Shown one piece after another: positions 52,800 to 64,000 of a stretch of 64,000 nucleotides of DNA. The notes beneath the pieces were generated by a model. It did not search any database. It was given only the letters and a program-made list of their open reading frames with translations, and was not told the origin of the DNA. Every line of letters begins with the position of its first letter. Within the stretch, counting starts at the first letter, position 1. The stretch comes from Emydura subglobosa (taxonomy: Eukaryota; Chordata; Testudines; Chelidae): NCBI GenBank assembly GCA_007922225.1, contig ML679961.1, positions 65,609,075 to 65,673,074 of the forward strand, written 5' to 3'. Made by a program: the position numbers and the translations under genes.

Positions 52800-53110
52800 T
52801 TTTTGGTTTTTTTAATAATTTTGATGGAAATCAATATTTATTGAATGATTTAAATGTTTCACATTTGTGGGAAATTATGGGGAGGGTCAGACAATTATTT
52901 AATGACTGTAGACACTGAGGTTCAAAAAGCTAAAGCTCTGTAACCATTAAAACAATTTGTCAACATCACATGCCAGAAATTACAGATTACAAAGTAAATA
53001 TCTTGAAATCAAACTCCAAGTACTTTTCAAGCAGCACTTTCCTTATTTTGCCTATTTGTAAATTTCTATTACGATGGATTGAATTTTTTTTGGCAGTTTG
53101 TGTGTGTATG
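52800..53110 (+). repeat. Dispersed repeat shared within ARG2 intron 2, copy 1
   Basis: Contains caattatttaatgactg, gacactgaggttcaaaaagc, aacaatttgtcaacatcaca and tttgcctatttgtaaatttc, in the same order as at 57090-57510. The class is unknown; no TIRs or coding frame seen. Confidence 0.65.
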
Positions 53111-53152
53111 GTGAAATTATGCTACGTTGTAGCTGTGTGATCCCAGTATGTT

Positions 53153-53560
53153 AGACAAAGTGGGTGAGGTAATATCATTTATTGGATCAACTTCTGTGGG
53201 TGAGAGAGATCAGCTTTCAAGCTTACATAGTCCAGATCTAGTAAAGGTATTCATCAGAATGTCACAGCTAAATACAAGGTGGAACAGATTGTTTAGCATA
53301 AGTAGTTAACACGTTTCAAGGGACCATTCAAGGTGAAGTGGTCCATTAGCACCCCTCCAGTGGAGTGGGGCTGGGGGTGGGGGAAAGGATGGGGGAGGCA
53401 GTTGGGATGGGGAATTGTTGTAATAAACCATAAATCCAGTCTCTCTTCAATCCACAGTTTTTAGTGTCATTAGACACTAGATTGTGGCTCAAAAGATTGT
53501 CTCTCTCAGCAACAGAAGTTGCTTCAATAAAAGATAATACCTCACCTATCTTGTCTCTCT
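53153..53560. mobile_element. Penelope-type 3' fragment flanked by inverted terminal repeats
   Basis: 53153-53210 (start gacaaagtgggtgaggtaat) is matched by its reverse complement at 53496-53557 (end ataatacctcacctatcttg). The interior (cacagctaaatacaaggtgg, aaaccataaatccagt) matches the 3' region of the copy at 13990-15875. Confidence 0.75.
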
Positions 53561-55942
53561 AGGATGAAATTGATGTTTTCCAATTAAAAATAATCCTTCT
53601 GAGACTGTCTTTAGCTTATAAAGCTGCCTGCGTTGCTTGGGACTTTGTGTGCAAGATGGACTGCAGGGTCAGACCTTAAAGGGTTAATTCATGATGCCTG
53701 CATGTAAATCCTATTAAAACTAATTGCATATAAATGCATGCACAAAGGGGAGATTAATTCCTTAATCACCCAGGAAGTTATGTCTTCTACTGCACAAGAG
53801 TCCTATTCAGGCACATATTGTTGTTCAGCAGATTTTAGTATACACAGTGTTTAACCTGTCCTACCCAGCAACTTATGATTCAGTAGCTAAAAGCTTCCAG
53901 CCTTTTAGTATCTGTAAATAAGTTGTCTGGTACCACCTCACTCCATGCTTCTCTTTTGCATCGTGCAGAGTCTAGATATAGGCCACAACAGCCTTTGGCC
54001 ATATCAGCATGATAGAAAGATGCTTGATGGTTCTGGCATCTTGAAGTAAAAGTGGGTCTGGAGAGACTGGAGAGCCTTCAATTATCTAAAATCTCTGAAA
54101 CTCTGACGTTACCAGATGTGAAAGAAGGCTCTAATGCTGAAAAGGGATTAGGCAACTGTTTGTAGTTATTATAGATATCTGGCAAGTGACTGATAAAGAG
54201 TTTTGCAATCAGTTAGTCTAGAGTTAACTATGGGGTCTCCTTCAAATAGAATAGGTTTAATAATTCAGTTTTGCTGTGATTGTACAAAATCCAACCTGAC
54301 TAGAAATGTTTCCATGACATTGACAACCAACAACTTCAGTAAAAACTTCTGCTGTGTGCAGGGTGTTGTTTTTTGTTTTGGTGTGTGTGTTGGGTTTTTT
54401 ATTTAGGGTTTTTTTTTTTATTTAGGTGCCTAATTTTTATTGATTTTAGTAGGAGTTAGAAGCTAAATAACTTTGGGATTTTGACCTCAGTGTTTACTAA
54501 CTTAAAATATCAGTAAAGCAGGGAAGGGGTTTAATTTTTTATCTTTGTCCCTTCAAATAGTAAAAAATGTTCAAGATCTTCTCTCCTTTTGTTGCAAAAG
54601 TGCACTTTCCCCAGCACTGATATGAGCTGCTGTTTTTTCTATTTATGTCTGTTGTTGTCTTGGTGTTTTATTGCTGCTTAAATTTCTGCAGCCTTGTTGA
54701 TAAATAGGGTCAGGTGGTGCATAGATTGATATAGACTCTGCCAGGAGGGGCCCTTACTGACAAGCAATGAAGGCTCAGCTAGCATCCACAGGGGATTTTT
54801 TTTATGTGGCAGGGACATCCCACTGCAGTGCGGAGTAGAAGGTTAGGGAGGAAGTCACTGAACAAGAGAGTACTGTATGTGAGGCTGTTGTCCAATGAGA
54901 AATAAGATGGAAATTTAACAAAGGATGTTCTATTTTTCCCCCTTAGCTTGGCAGGAGGGCTTAGCATATATGATATTGCTATAGTTCCCCTCTCTCCCTT
55001 CCCCCAGTGCTCTGAAGTGTCCCCGAAAGGAGCTATTTCCTTTGCCTTTTTATTTATTTGCGTCTTTCTAATGTTACATTAGATAATAAAGTGAATTTGC
55101 AAAGCTGTTGTGTGCACAACACTTTTGGTTGTGACTCTAATCTAACCTTCTAGACCTAAAATTCCACTAGCAAACTCCTGATTCCTAGCAAAGCGAATGA
55201 GACTGAACAAAGACCCTGAAAACCTTTTCCAAGATCTTAGGACTCTCAAAGGAACTAAGTGATCTTCCTTCCCTACCCCCAGCCCTCAACTGTTTGTCTG
55301 TAGGTGGGCAGAGGGCGATAATATTGTGCGACTGAGTAGCTCCTGAAAGAGATGTACATGTCTTAGTTAAATGTTATTACAACATCAGAGAATATCAGCC
55401 CCACTTAATGCAGCTTTTGAAGCATTCATTTGCATTGTGTGTCCATAGTACATTCAGCATGACTTTCAAAGGAAGCTTTTATGTGTGGTGTTCATACTCA
55501 GAATGGGGCATGTGAATGTGCGCACAAATGCCTGAAGATTACAAGTGTCATGAGCATGACTTGTCCCAGCAGAATAAGGTGCAGTGGATGGTGGATTTCG
55601 TGGGTACAAGAGAGCCTAAATGAAAAGGCTTCTGTTTCCTTCTTCCCCTGCAATAACATAAATTAACAAAGTGCAATGTTAGTTTAAAAACAAGTAGAAG
55701 ACATTTTTTGGGGAGAGTATGGGGTGCAGAAAGTATGGCTCCTTTTTTCTTACTGGGGGAGAAAGGGAAGTGTGTGTGTTTTAAATCAGTATCTTTAAAG
55801 TGATTAGTTTTCCTTGACTTATATATTTTTTTTAAAAAGGAGGGGGGTCCCCCCACTGCCCTGGAGTGAGGTGGTAAAATGCATGAATTGTACCTCCTGA
55901 TTCCTAGATCCTGCCTGCAAGCATCTTTATGTTGCTCTGCAC

Positions 55943-56115
55943 CAGTGGTTTTCAACCCACAGGCTGCTTGTGGCCCAATCAGCACACAGCTGCAGCCCAT
56001 GTGACATCCTTAGGGCTTATACAGGTAGTATATGTATATTGTGTGGATGCAGCCCACATAACACACACAGAGCTGCATATGCGTCCTACAGTGGTAAATA
56101 GGTTGAGAACCACTG
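55943..56115. mobile_element. Short hAT-like element
   Basis: Ends CAGTGGTTTTCAACC and GGTTGAGAACCACTG are inverted repeats of the hAT type. The 8 bp on the two sides do not match, so it is an older copy or the flanks have diverged. Confidence 0.7.
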
Positions 56116-56123
56116 GCTGCTGA

Positions 56124-56345
56124 AGGTGTGTCTACACTGCAGATGTGAGCATGCTTCCCAGGCTGGGTAGACAGACACACATTAGCCCCGCTTCAGCTAG
56201 CACACTAAAAATAGGGGTGTGGATGTTGCGGCATGGGCTAGCCACCCAGCATTCACACTACTATTTTTAGCTTCCCAGCTTGAGCACAGCTAGCGCATGT
56301 CTGCCTACCTGAGCTGGGAGGCATACTCACAGCTGAAATGTAGAG
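56124..56345. mobile_element. MITE (gtctacact family)
   Basis: The left arm tgtgagcatgcttcccaggc is complementary to gctgggaggcatactcaca on the right. The centre carries an imperfect ctaaaaatag / ctatttttag inverted pair. It sits 8 nt after the hAT-like element at 55943-56115. Confidence 0.65.
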
Positions 56346-57089
56346 GAGGTGGTGTGTGTGAACTTCACATTGGGTTTTATTCCCCTCCCATCATCTTAGT
56401 TTTTCAGATGTGTTCGTGCCTGAATTAGGGCCTGGATTGTTATAAACTGTTCTTACCACAACTACTTGCTTTGGGGTGGTGAAGGGAAAGCCTTTCACTT
56501 TGCTGTCGGCATTGCCCCTTTTTCATCTCGCCCGCAATAACTGATGCTTTTGGGAGGGAATTTGCTATCACTTCCCTTCTGCCCTAACTTCCCCTCCGAT
56601 ACTCTCCCTGAGATCATGAGGCGCACTCGCTCTGGACAGTGTCCTCCCTCTCCCTCCTGACTAATTTTCTTTGCCTCCTTCCCATGAAGTCCTGACCTGC
56701 CCCTTTTTTTCTCTTCACCCTGAGGTCACTACAAGGGTTGTTGTTGTAGCTACTTGGTATTGCTGGCTGGGGTGCACACTGCTTCTTGATTGCTCACTTG
56801 TGCTCTTATTGAGACACAGAAGGAGGGATGGAGCCAAGAGGTAGAGAACTCCCCAATCTTATACAGTGTGGCTGAGATGAGTCTGAGCCACTACCTGCTT
56901 TTCCCTCTCCCAGCAGCAGCAAAGAATTGGCCTCCAGCAAAAACTTAAATAGATTTCTTGGGGTCAGCTCAACAGCTAGAGATGCAGGCATGAGGCCTAA
57001 TGCACCAGAATCCTGTGTCTCTAGCCAAAAGCCGGAAGTGAGGGGAGTTTAGTTACTGTTAGCTACTAGGCTTGGCATAATTTGAAATA

Positions 57090-57510
57090 TTTTTTTTTAT
57101 AACTTTGACAGATGTTTATTTTTAAGCATTTATAGAATTATTGATTTAAGTTTTCAGTTGCACAAAATTATGGATTTTAAGAATTAATTTTATCTTTAAG
57201 ATTTTCAAGTTGCTGAAAATTATTTAATGACTAGCACTGAGATTCAAAAAGTTAAAGCTTTATACCTGTTAAAACACAAATTGTTGACATCACATGTCCA
57301 ACTATACAAATAAAGTATCCCTAAATCAACCGGTCCTACCTGTTTTTACTGTTTGTTCACTAGTCCATTTGTAACAAGCCTAATTCAAAAGTCACTGGAT
57401 TTTGACTCTAATAAGCTCTCAAGCAGCATTTTTCTTACTTTGTCTATCTGTAAATTTCACTTATTACTGATAAAAATTTCCATCCATCTGTGTATGTACA
57501 GTGAAATTGA
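57090..57510 (+). repeat. Dispersed repeat shared within ARG2 intron 2, copy 2
   Basis: Matching blocks: aattatttaatgactagcac, gattcaaaaagttaaagct, cacaaattgttgacatcaca and tttgtctatctgtaaatttc. About 70 bp longer in the middle than the copy at 52800. Confidence 0.65.
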
Positions 57511-58314
57511 TCTTTTAATGACACAATTCTAAAAACTAATTGGCCAAGTTTGTGAGGTCTTATACTCAAATTGATGGCATTTCTCTGTATCTCAGCTCTG
57601 CTCATCCTCCCACTGGAAATTACAGTGTTGACAGTAGGGATGTAAAATAGAGTCTAAAGTCCATTTAAATGTTCTAAAAATTGAATGTTTAAAGGGTTAA
57701 ACGCTGGCGGGGGAGCATGCTTGGCAGCTTTCACTCTTGGGGAGTGGAGCTGATTACTGTTTAAATGGTTAACCTTTTACATCACTAGTTGAGAGCCTGA
57801 ATTACTCCTCTTCTAAACAGAAAGAAAAGAAATAAGAATGGTGAAGTGGGGCACACAGGCCTTTCATGGTGGGGGTTGTAGGGCCCTAGCATGGGGGAGA
57901 AAGTGGGTTGCAGATTCCCTGCAATAGAGTGGGATGAGAGAATGGCTTGTGGGGTGGAGGAGCAGAAGGAGACTCTGATGTGTACAATGAGTTTGGCCCA
58001 CTGAAGCAGCATGATATATAACACTCCAATGTAACTTTTACTGTTAATGCTGCCTGTCCAAATGGCAGTATTGGACTGGCCTACAGTGATATTTCTTGAG
58101 AGGTCCCAGGTCTTGGAGGCCTTTGACCTCTGCAGCCAGTTGCAGATGAAGTACAGACCCTAAGCAAATTTAAATTCACAGATCCCCTTGGCAGTGGCAT
58201 TTCCAGTCACCTTTCCTAACAGGGAGGACCGGACCTTAGAAGTGGTAGATAACCTCAGCTTGAGCTGCCACAGCCCTGATCACCGTGGTGTGCACCTCTT
58301 TTGTCCTTGCCATG

Positions 58315-59450
58315 AACATGCATAAGAATGGCCATACTGGGTCAGACCAGTGGTCCCTCTAGCCCAGTATCCTGTCTTCCGATAGTGGCCAATGCCAGGT
58401 GCTTCAGAGGGAATGAACAGAACAGGTAATCATCAAGTGATCCATCATTTTGCCCATTCCCAGCTTCTGGCAAACAGCAATCCCTGCCCATCTGGCTAAT
58501 AGCCATTGATGAACCTATCCTCCATGAAGTTATCTAGTTCTTTTTGAACCCTGTTATAGTCTCGGCCTTCACAACATCCTCTGGCAAGGAGTTCCACAGA
58601 TTGAATGTGTGTTGTGTGAAGAAGTATTACCTTTTTTCATTTTAAACCTGCAGCCCATTCATTTCATTTGGTGACCCCTTGTTCTTGTGTTAGGAGAAGG
58701 AGTAAATAATACTTCCTTATTTATTTTCTCCACACCAGTCATGATTTTATAGACCTCTGTCATATATCCCCTTATTAGTCTCTTTTCCAGTCTTATTAAT
58801 CTCTCATATGGAAGCTTTTCCATACCCCTAATAGTTTTTGTTGCCCTTTTCTGCATCTTTTTCCAATTCCAATATATCTTTTTTGTGATGGGGCGACCAG
58901 ATCTTCATGCAGTATTCAAGATGTGGGCATACCATGGATTTATAAAGAGGCAGTATATTTTCTGTTTTAGCTATCCCTTTCCTAATGACTCCCAACATTC
59001 CATTAGCTTTTTTGACTGCTGCTGCACATGAGTGGATATTTTCAGAGAACTATCCACAATGACCCCAAAATGTCTTTCTTGAGTGGGAACTGATAATATA
59101 GACCCCATCATTTTATATGTATGGTTGGGAACAATGTGCATTATTTTGGATTTATCAACAAATTCCATCGGCCATTTTGTTAGATCACTTTGTAACTCTT
59201 CCTAGTCTGCTTTGGACTAACTATCTTGAGTAGTTTTTTATCATCTGCAAAATTTGCCACCACACTGTGTAACTTTTTTTTTCTGATCATTTCTGAATAT
59301 GTTGAGCAGCACTGGCCTCAGTACAAACCCCTGGGGGACACCACTACCGTACCAACCTCTCTCCATTCTGAAAACTGACCATTTATTCCTACTCTTTGTT
59401 TCCTATCTTTTAACCAGTTACTGAGCCATGAAGGCTCTTGTGTCCCTAAT
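58315..59450 (-). mobile_element. CR1 LINE, 5'-truncated, minus strand, in ARG2 intron 2
   Basis: Same subfamily as 14200-14775 but longer. The minus strand shows broken reverse transcriptase: a VPQG-VL block near 59330, NFADDKKLLK near 59245, then EFVDKSKIMHI and a C-terminal KRATKTIRGMEKLPYE near 58840. Stops and frameshifts are present. Confidence 0.88.
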
Positions 59451-60788
59451 CTGCCACTGCCTAGTTCTTTTGTACTGACTAATACAAAGGTATACTATTT
59501 GGATCTCCCACAACCACAGGAGAGGGTTGTGATTTTTTTGTTTTCCTTTGTTTTAAACAACTCTTACTGAAGTTAAAGATGTGCCTGAGTTGCAGAGTCT
59601 GGTGGCCAGGTGTGGGTTTTTGGTTTGGATTGCTAGAGAGTAGGATTAGCTGTGGCATTTGCATCTTGGATCCAAACTGCCAGTTTTGCTGACTGGATAA
59701 ATAGGGGGATGTAATGACATGAAGGGCTAAAGGACTGGCTTATGGGACTCGAGAAAGACTTGCCAGAGTGGTTGGCTATGATGTTGGGTGCTTTACTCAT
59801 GTGGGAGCAGAGTTTAATTTTTGTAAGAATTGAGAGCTCTACATGGCAGCTCATAAGCTCTATAAGAATAGTGCTCTTCTCTGGCTGCACAGGAGCAGCA
59901 TAGCAGGGAGGAGGCAGCTGCTTTCAGAGCTCCTTAACCTAAAAGAATGAAGCTCTACTCCTTCCTAATTTAGAAGTCTCCATGGCAGCTACCACCCAAA
60001 ACCACTGCTTCCCCAAAACAGCAATTCAGCCTTTGTGCCCACCCCACTTTAAGCTCTAAGAGGAAGTCCCTTGAGGCAGGATGGTCTCCTCCTTGTTACC
60101 ATAATGAATCATGGAGCTTCCTCTTGATGTCTGCTGAAGAGGCTGAAAAACTTTTAACTGCAAATGTTGCTACTGTTCATTATGTGCTAAGAGCCAGGCA
60201 ATCAAATTTTAGAGTTAAGTAAATTGCTATAGGTGTCAGACTCACAGGAGGTAGGGTTGCAGGGTTGGGCCCACTGTTCTCATCAGCACTCCATGTATTC
60301 AAGAGATGATTAGGCTATTGAATAGGTGTCTGGTTCCAAAAAGACTTTCTGGCCTGGAGTCCATTGAAACAGAACCCCACCCATTCCATTTAGATATCAC
60401 CTGAATTCAGTTTGATCATATGGGATATGCAGATTCAAAATAGAATGTTTATATGTAAATCCATCATTCATCATGTGTCATAAATCTACTTATATCCCAT
60501 CTCAGCTGTCTCCCCTCAAAGCTCAGCCCATGAAAACTCTTTCACATTTGCAGGGCCACTGGAAAAACAGGTCCTGCCATTTATAAGGATTTTTTTAAAA
60601 ATCTGAGCTGCTTGTTTCATCTGTATATAATAATTTCCCCTGCTGTATCTGCACTAGCTTTTGTTTCTCATATTTCCCACCATTACTAATGTGCAGAGAC
60701 TGGTGGAACACTTGTGTAGACAAAGTTCTAGGTGACTGTTAGCGTTTTAACCAGCATGTTATCTGTTATGTACTTGGTGGGTCTAGAC

Positions 60789-61155
60789 CAGTGGTCACAA
60801 ACCTTTGGGATCACAACACCCCCTTACATAGTCTGTGTCCCCCCCCCGGAGCTACAATTGGGAGTCGGGGCCGGGAGTAGGGCCAAAGCCATGGTTGGAA
60901 TTAGGGAGGTGGGGCCCAGGCTGGCCAGATGCAAGGCCTTGACATGGGACCGTGGAGTTGGGACCATAGCCAGGAGCCGAAGCTGGGGCTGCAGCTAGCG
61001 GGCGGGGCAGGAGTGGAGATGGGGACAGAGCTGGGCTGGGTGATGCTTCCTCTCTGCCCCTGTAGGGGCTGGCCCAAGCCAGGCCCCACCATGCCTCTCT
61101 GAAGGTTCCTCCGCATCCCCCTAGGGGAGCGCGTCCTACAGTTTGGGGACCTCTG
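60789..61155. mobile_element. Non-autonomous hAT element with exact 8-bp TSD
   Basis: Ends cagtggtcacaaacctt and cagtttggggacctctg are inverted repeats with mismatches. The flanks are GTCTAGAC at 60781-60788 and 61156-61163. 367 bp, GC-rich interior, no transposase frame, in ARG2 intron 2. Confidence 0.85.
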
Positions 61156-64000
61156 GTCTAGACTATAGGGTGACCGATGGCAACCAGCATTTTCATTCTC
61201 TTGTGTCCTCACCCATTGCTAGCACTAGGGAAGGTGTGCTCAAATTAGCAATGATGGGAAATGTTTTCAGAAAAACCCATTGTGGACAAAGGGCCCCAGT
61301 GTAAGCTGATGCACTGTGATCATTTCACCAGCCCTACAAAGCGAAATAATGTGAGTACTCTTCTCCGCCAGGCTGTTCATCTAAAAGCTGTTCACACTAG
61401 AGAGCTTTGCCATTTAAACTATACCAGCATAATTAAAGTGGGGGGAAAAACCGAGCGTAGGTAGTATTATAAAGGTGCTTATATCAGAATACCTTATTTT
61501 GCTTCCCGAACTGGAATAAGCTATACTGGTGTAAACACCTTTCAAATTCACACTATAGCTTATAGTGGTATAACTGCATCAGTTAAAACAAATAAATCAC
61601 ACCTCAACAGACATGGTTAAACTGGTATTACTTTCAAGCTAGACCAGCCCAAAGTGATATTAACTTCAAAGGCTAGTTACAACCATGCAGATGGCAACAA
61701 TCGAAGCACAAACACTCAACTGGAGTCTGGGCACTCATTAAATAAATCAGCTGTCTGCTCCATAGACCCCATTATTACAGGGAGAGGTTCTTTACTTGTT
61801 CTTTGAAGTGGGGCATTTCTGTCACATGTTCTTTTTTGGGAGACTGAGAATTGTCTCTCTCTGCCTCATGATCCTTTGAATTTTTCCCCTTAGGTTTTGT
61901 CTATATTCAAATCTGCAAGAATTTAATTTCAGATTGCACTGTAATGATTTTTAAACCACTCAGATCACAGTGTGGATGCTTTTAATCCAATTTAAACAAT
62001 TATATCAATTTAAGATAAATTGATGTAAAACAGTGAACTTTATTTCCTAACCCCTCTCCCCCCTCCAAATTCTCCCCTCTCCCTCCCACCTCCTCCTGGG
62101 TTTTACTAAGATGGCTTAAGGTCCTGGAGTCAAAGAACAGAGTGCTCTTTGTTTTTGTTGGTGGTATCTTTCATCCCAAATCACTTTACAATTTTTATGT
62201 GTATGTTGTTCAGCTTACCCATCACTAAAATTCAGTGACCTCTGGGATGAAGGCAAGAGGGAAGAATAGTGTGTCTAATTTGAACCACAGATGGGATTGA
62301 TGTGGGGGAAGAACTTAGTTATCTGAAATAGTTTTTGGCTTACTCCTTCTTTGTTTGGGTTTTTTTTTTTAAGTGCCATGGAATCTTTAACAGCTGTTTT
62401 GTTGGTTGAGACCTTGGTTTTGCCTCTCATCTGAGAGGCTCAGGCATATGAGGTCTGAAAAAGCTTGAGATTTCCACGTTTTTTTCAGGAACCGATAAAG
62501 CATTATTTTTGGGTGGAAGAGGCAGCTTTCAGTGGTGAAACCATCAGGCAAAATGTCAGGAATTTGGCACCCAAATCAGCTATCAAAAAGCTGAATCACA
62601 CTGTTTTTTGTTTTGTTTTGTTTAAAAATGCGAAGTGATCTGGTAATGCTGAGTTGTTTCTCTCCCTGTGAGCCTTTTGGAGGTGCTATTAGTATCAGAA
62701 GGAACTGGGGAAAACAGTGATTCATTCCTGCTTTGATTTTTTTTTTCTTTACCTGCCTGGGATAATCAATATGTTATCTCATGTAATGGTAAAGAATAAT
62801 GAGCTTGTTGCTGGGGAGAGCTTCATTATAGTGGGGCCTGATGAGGCAGTAATATCCCTGATTAGGGTTGCTGTTAGGATCATGTTGCTTTGCGGGCTTC
62901 AGGCTTATTGTGGTCTTGACGGAAATGGGAAACAGATGCTAATAGGAGGGAGGATGCTAATGCTGGGGTTTGGACACGTGGAGAAGACCCTAAAGGGTTA
63001 AATAACCTGGGAAACTTGGGAAAATAGTATTACTTGGTGTAAATAGATGTCTGAATAGTTGTTATTAACATATACATTCACATTCTCCTGGCTTCTGGTC
63101 CCCTTCCAGGAATTCCTGCCCACCATAGCTTGTAGAACTGGCTACCCTATCTGGAGTTGCCAGTTACAGGGCTTATGCATCACAGCCTAGTAATGTTGTC
63201 ATGTTATGTCACAAGATATTGAGGTTGCAGCAGACTATCCTGTTCTGAAGCAACTCTAGGCTTAGGAAACATTTACATTGTAAAGCTGATTTTTTTGGGG
63301 GGTGTATTAACATCCGGTGACCCAGACTGCATAGGACACTGAGTCATATGGAAGAGATGTGGTTGCAGGGGGTGGAGCAGGTTGGGAAATGTGGTGAGCT
63401 AGGCAATATCAGAGTTTGTAGACAACCTTGAGAGCACTGAGTTTGAATTGTAGTTGACTGTTTTGGTTGAGTGGGTGGGCAGAAGATGGTAGAGATAGTC
63501 TAGTGTTAAAACAGATACTGATTTAAAAAAAAAAAAGTTCTCTTGAAACCAGAACTTGTAAAATGTACAAAAATGTAGAGCGAGGGTATCGGGGTGTGAA
63601 ATATCAAAAATGAGACAGCCATTAAACCATCCAGTGCATCTCCCTGTGTGTGTATAAATAAAATCTGTGGGTGTTTTTTCAGCCTAGTTTTAAGTTTATC
63701 AAGCACTGATGCTTCTCCAGTAGGAGACTATTCCACAGCCTAGTAAGTCTTAGAAGCAGCAATTTCTCCTGCTGCCATTTTACCCTCTTGCTTCAGAGCT
63801 GATCACACAGTCCTCGGATGTTGTGCACTTGGGTGTCCTAGTTTCACATCTATATGGAAGAGAGCATCTCCTCTTGTCAGTAGGGGAGATTTTTCTCTGC
63901 TTAGCCAAGTGGTTTAAAACTGCTTCAGAACAGGCTTCTTTATGTACCCGTCATAATGATCTCATCTGCTAGCTCTTTAATTATGTCTTCTTGCTGACAT

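Larger units (their letters stand above)
51985..64000 (+). other. ARG2: ARG2 intron 2 (partial)
   Basis: From the exon 2 donor to the window end. Contains the repeats listed separately. I searched for the next arginase block (a DFGDL-like segment) and did not find it. The stretches 53570-55940, 59460-60780 and 61160-64000 hold nothing else I recognise. Confidence 0.6.

Overview
This window is vertebrate nuclear DNA, most likely from a turtle or a close sauropsid relative. Small coding exons with GT-AG boundaries sit in long introns full of CR1 LINE, Penelope-like, MIR/L2-like and hAT- or MITE-type repeats. There are no Alu- or L1-like mammalian repeats. Turtle is an inference from remembered repeat families; the sequence itself only proves a vertebrate with this repeat mix.

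Three protein-coding genes were assembled exon by exon, and the spliced frames join without interruption. (1) PLEKHH1, plus strand, about 1.5-33.5 kb: 17 coding exons giving the C-terminal 761 residues (end of PH1, PH2, MyTH4, FERM) and a long 3' UTR; its 5' half lies upstream of the window. (2) PIGH, minus strand, about 45.4-34.9 kb: complete, four coding exons, 189 residues, a subunit of the enzyme that starts GPI-anchor synthesis; it begins in a CpG island. (3) ARG2, plus strand, from about 51.2 kb: exons 1 and 2 (mitochondrial presequence and start of the arginase fold) in a second CpG island; the rest lies beyond the window. The order PLEKHH1 > < PIGH ARG2 > matches my recollection of human chromosome 14q24. 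The three genes do not form a pathway: PLEKHH1 is a membrane/cytoskeletal adaptor, PIGH acts at the ER and ARG2 in mitochondria.

Layout: 1-1523 PLEKHH1 intron; 1524-30147 PLEKHH1 coding exons and introns, with a CR1 at 10.7-12.6 kb, a three-level nested insertion at 14.0-15.9 kb and many MITEs; 30148 to about 33530 3' UTR; 33.5-34.9 kb gap between convergent genes; 34.9-45.4 kb PIGH; 45.7-50.4 kb intergenic with a decayed retroviral pol fragment; 50.4-52.0 kb ARG2 CpG island and exons 1-2; 52.0-64.0 kb ARG2 intron 2 with repeats (Penelope-like, hAT, CR1).

I found no evidence of a new gene system. The parts most worth a second look are structural: nested transposons, hAT elements with exact target-site duplications, hairpin-rich MITEs, palindromic insertions just downstream of PLEKHH1 splice donors, and a PLEKHH1 C-terminus that fits a PDZ-ligand pattern.
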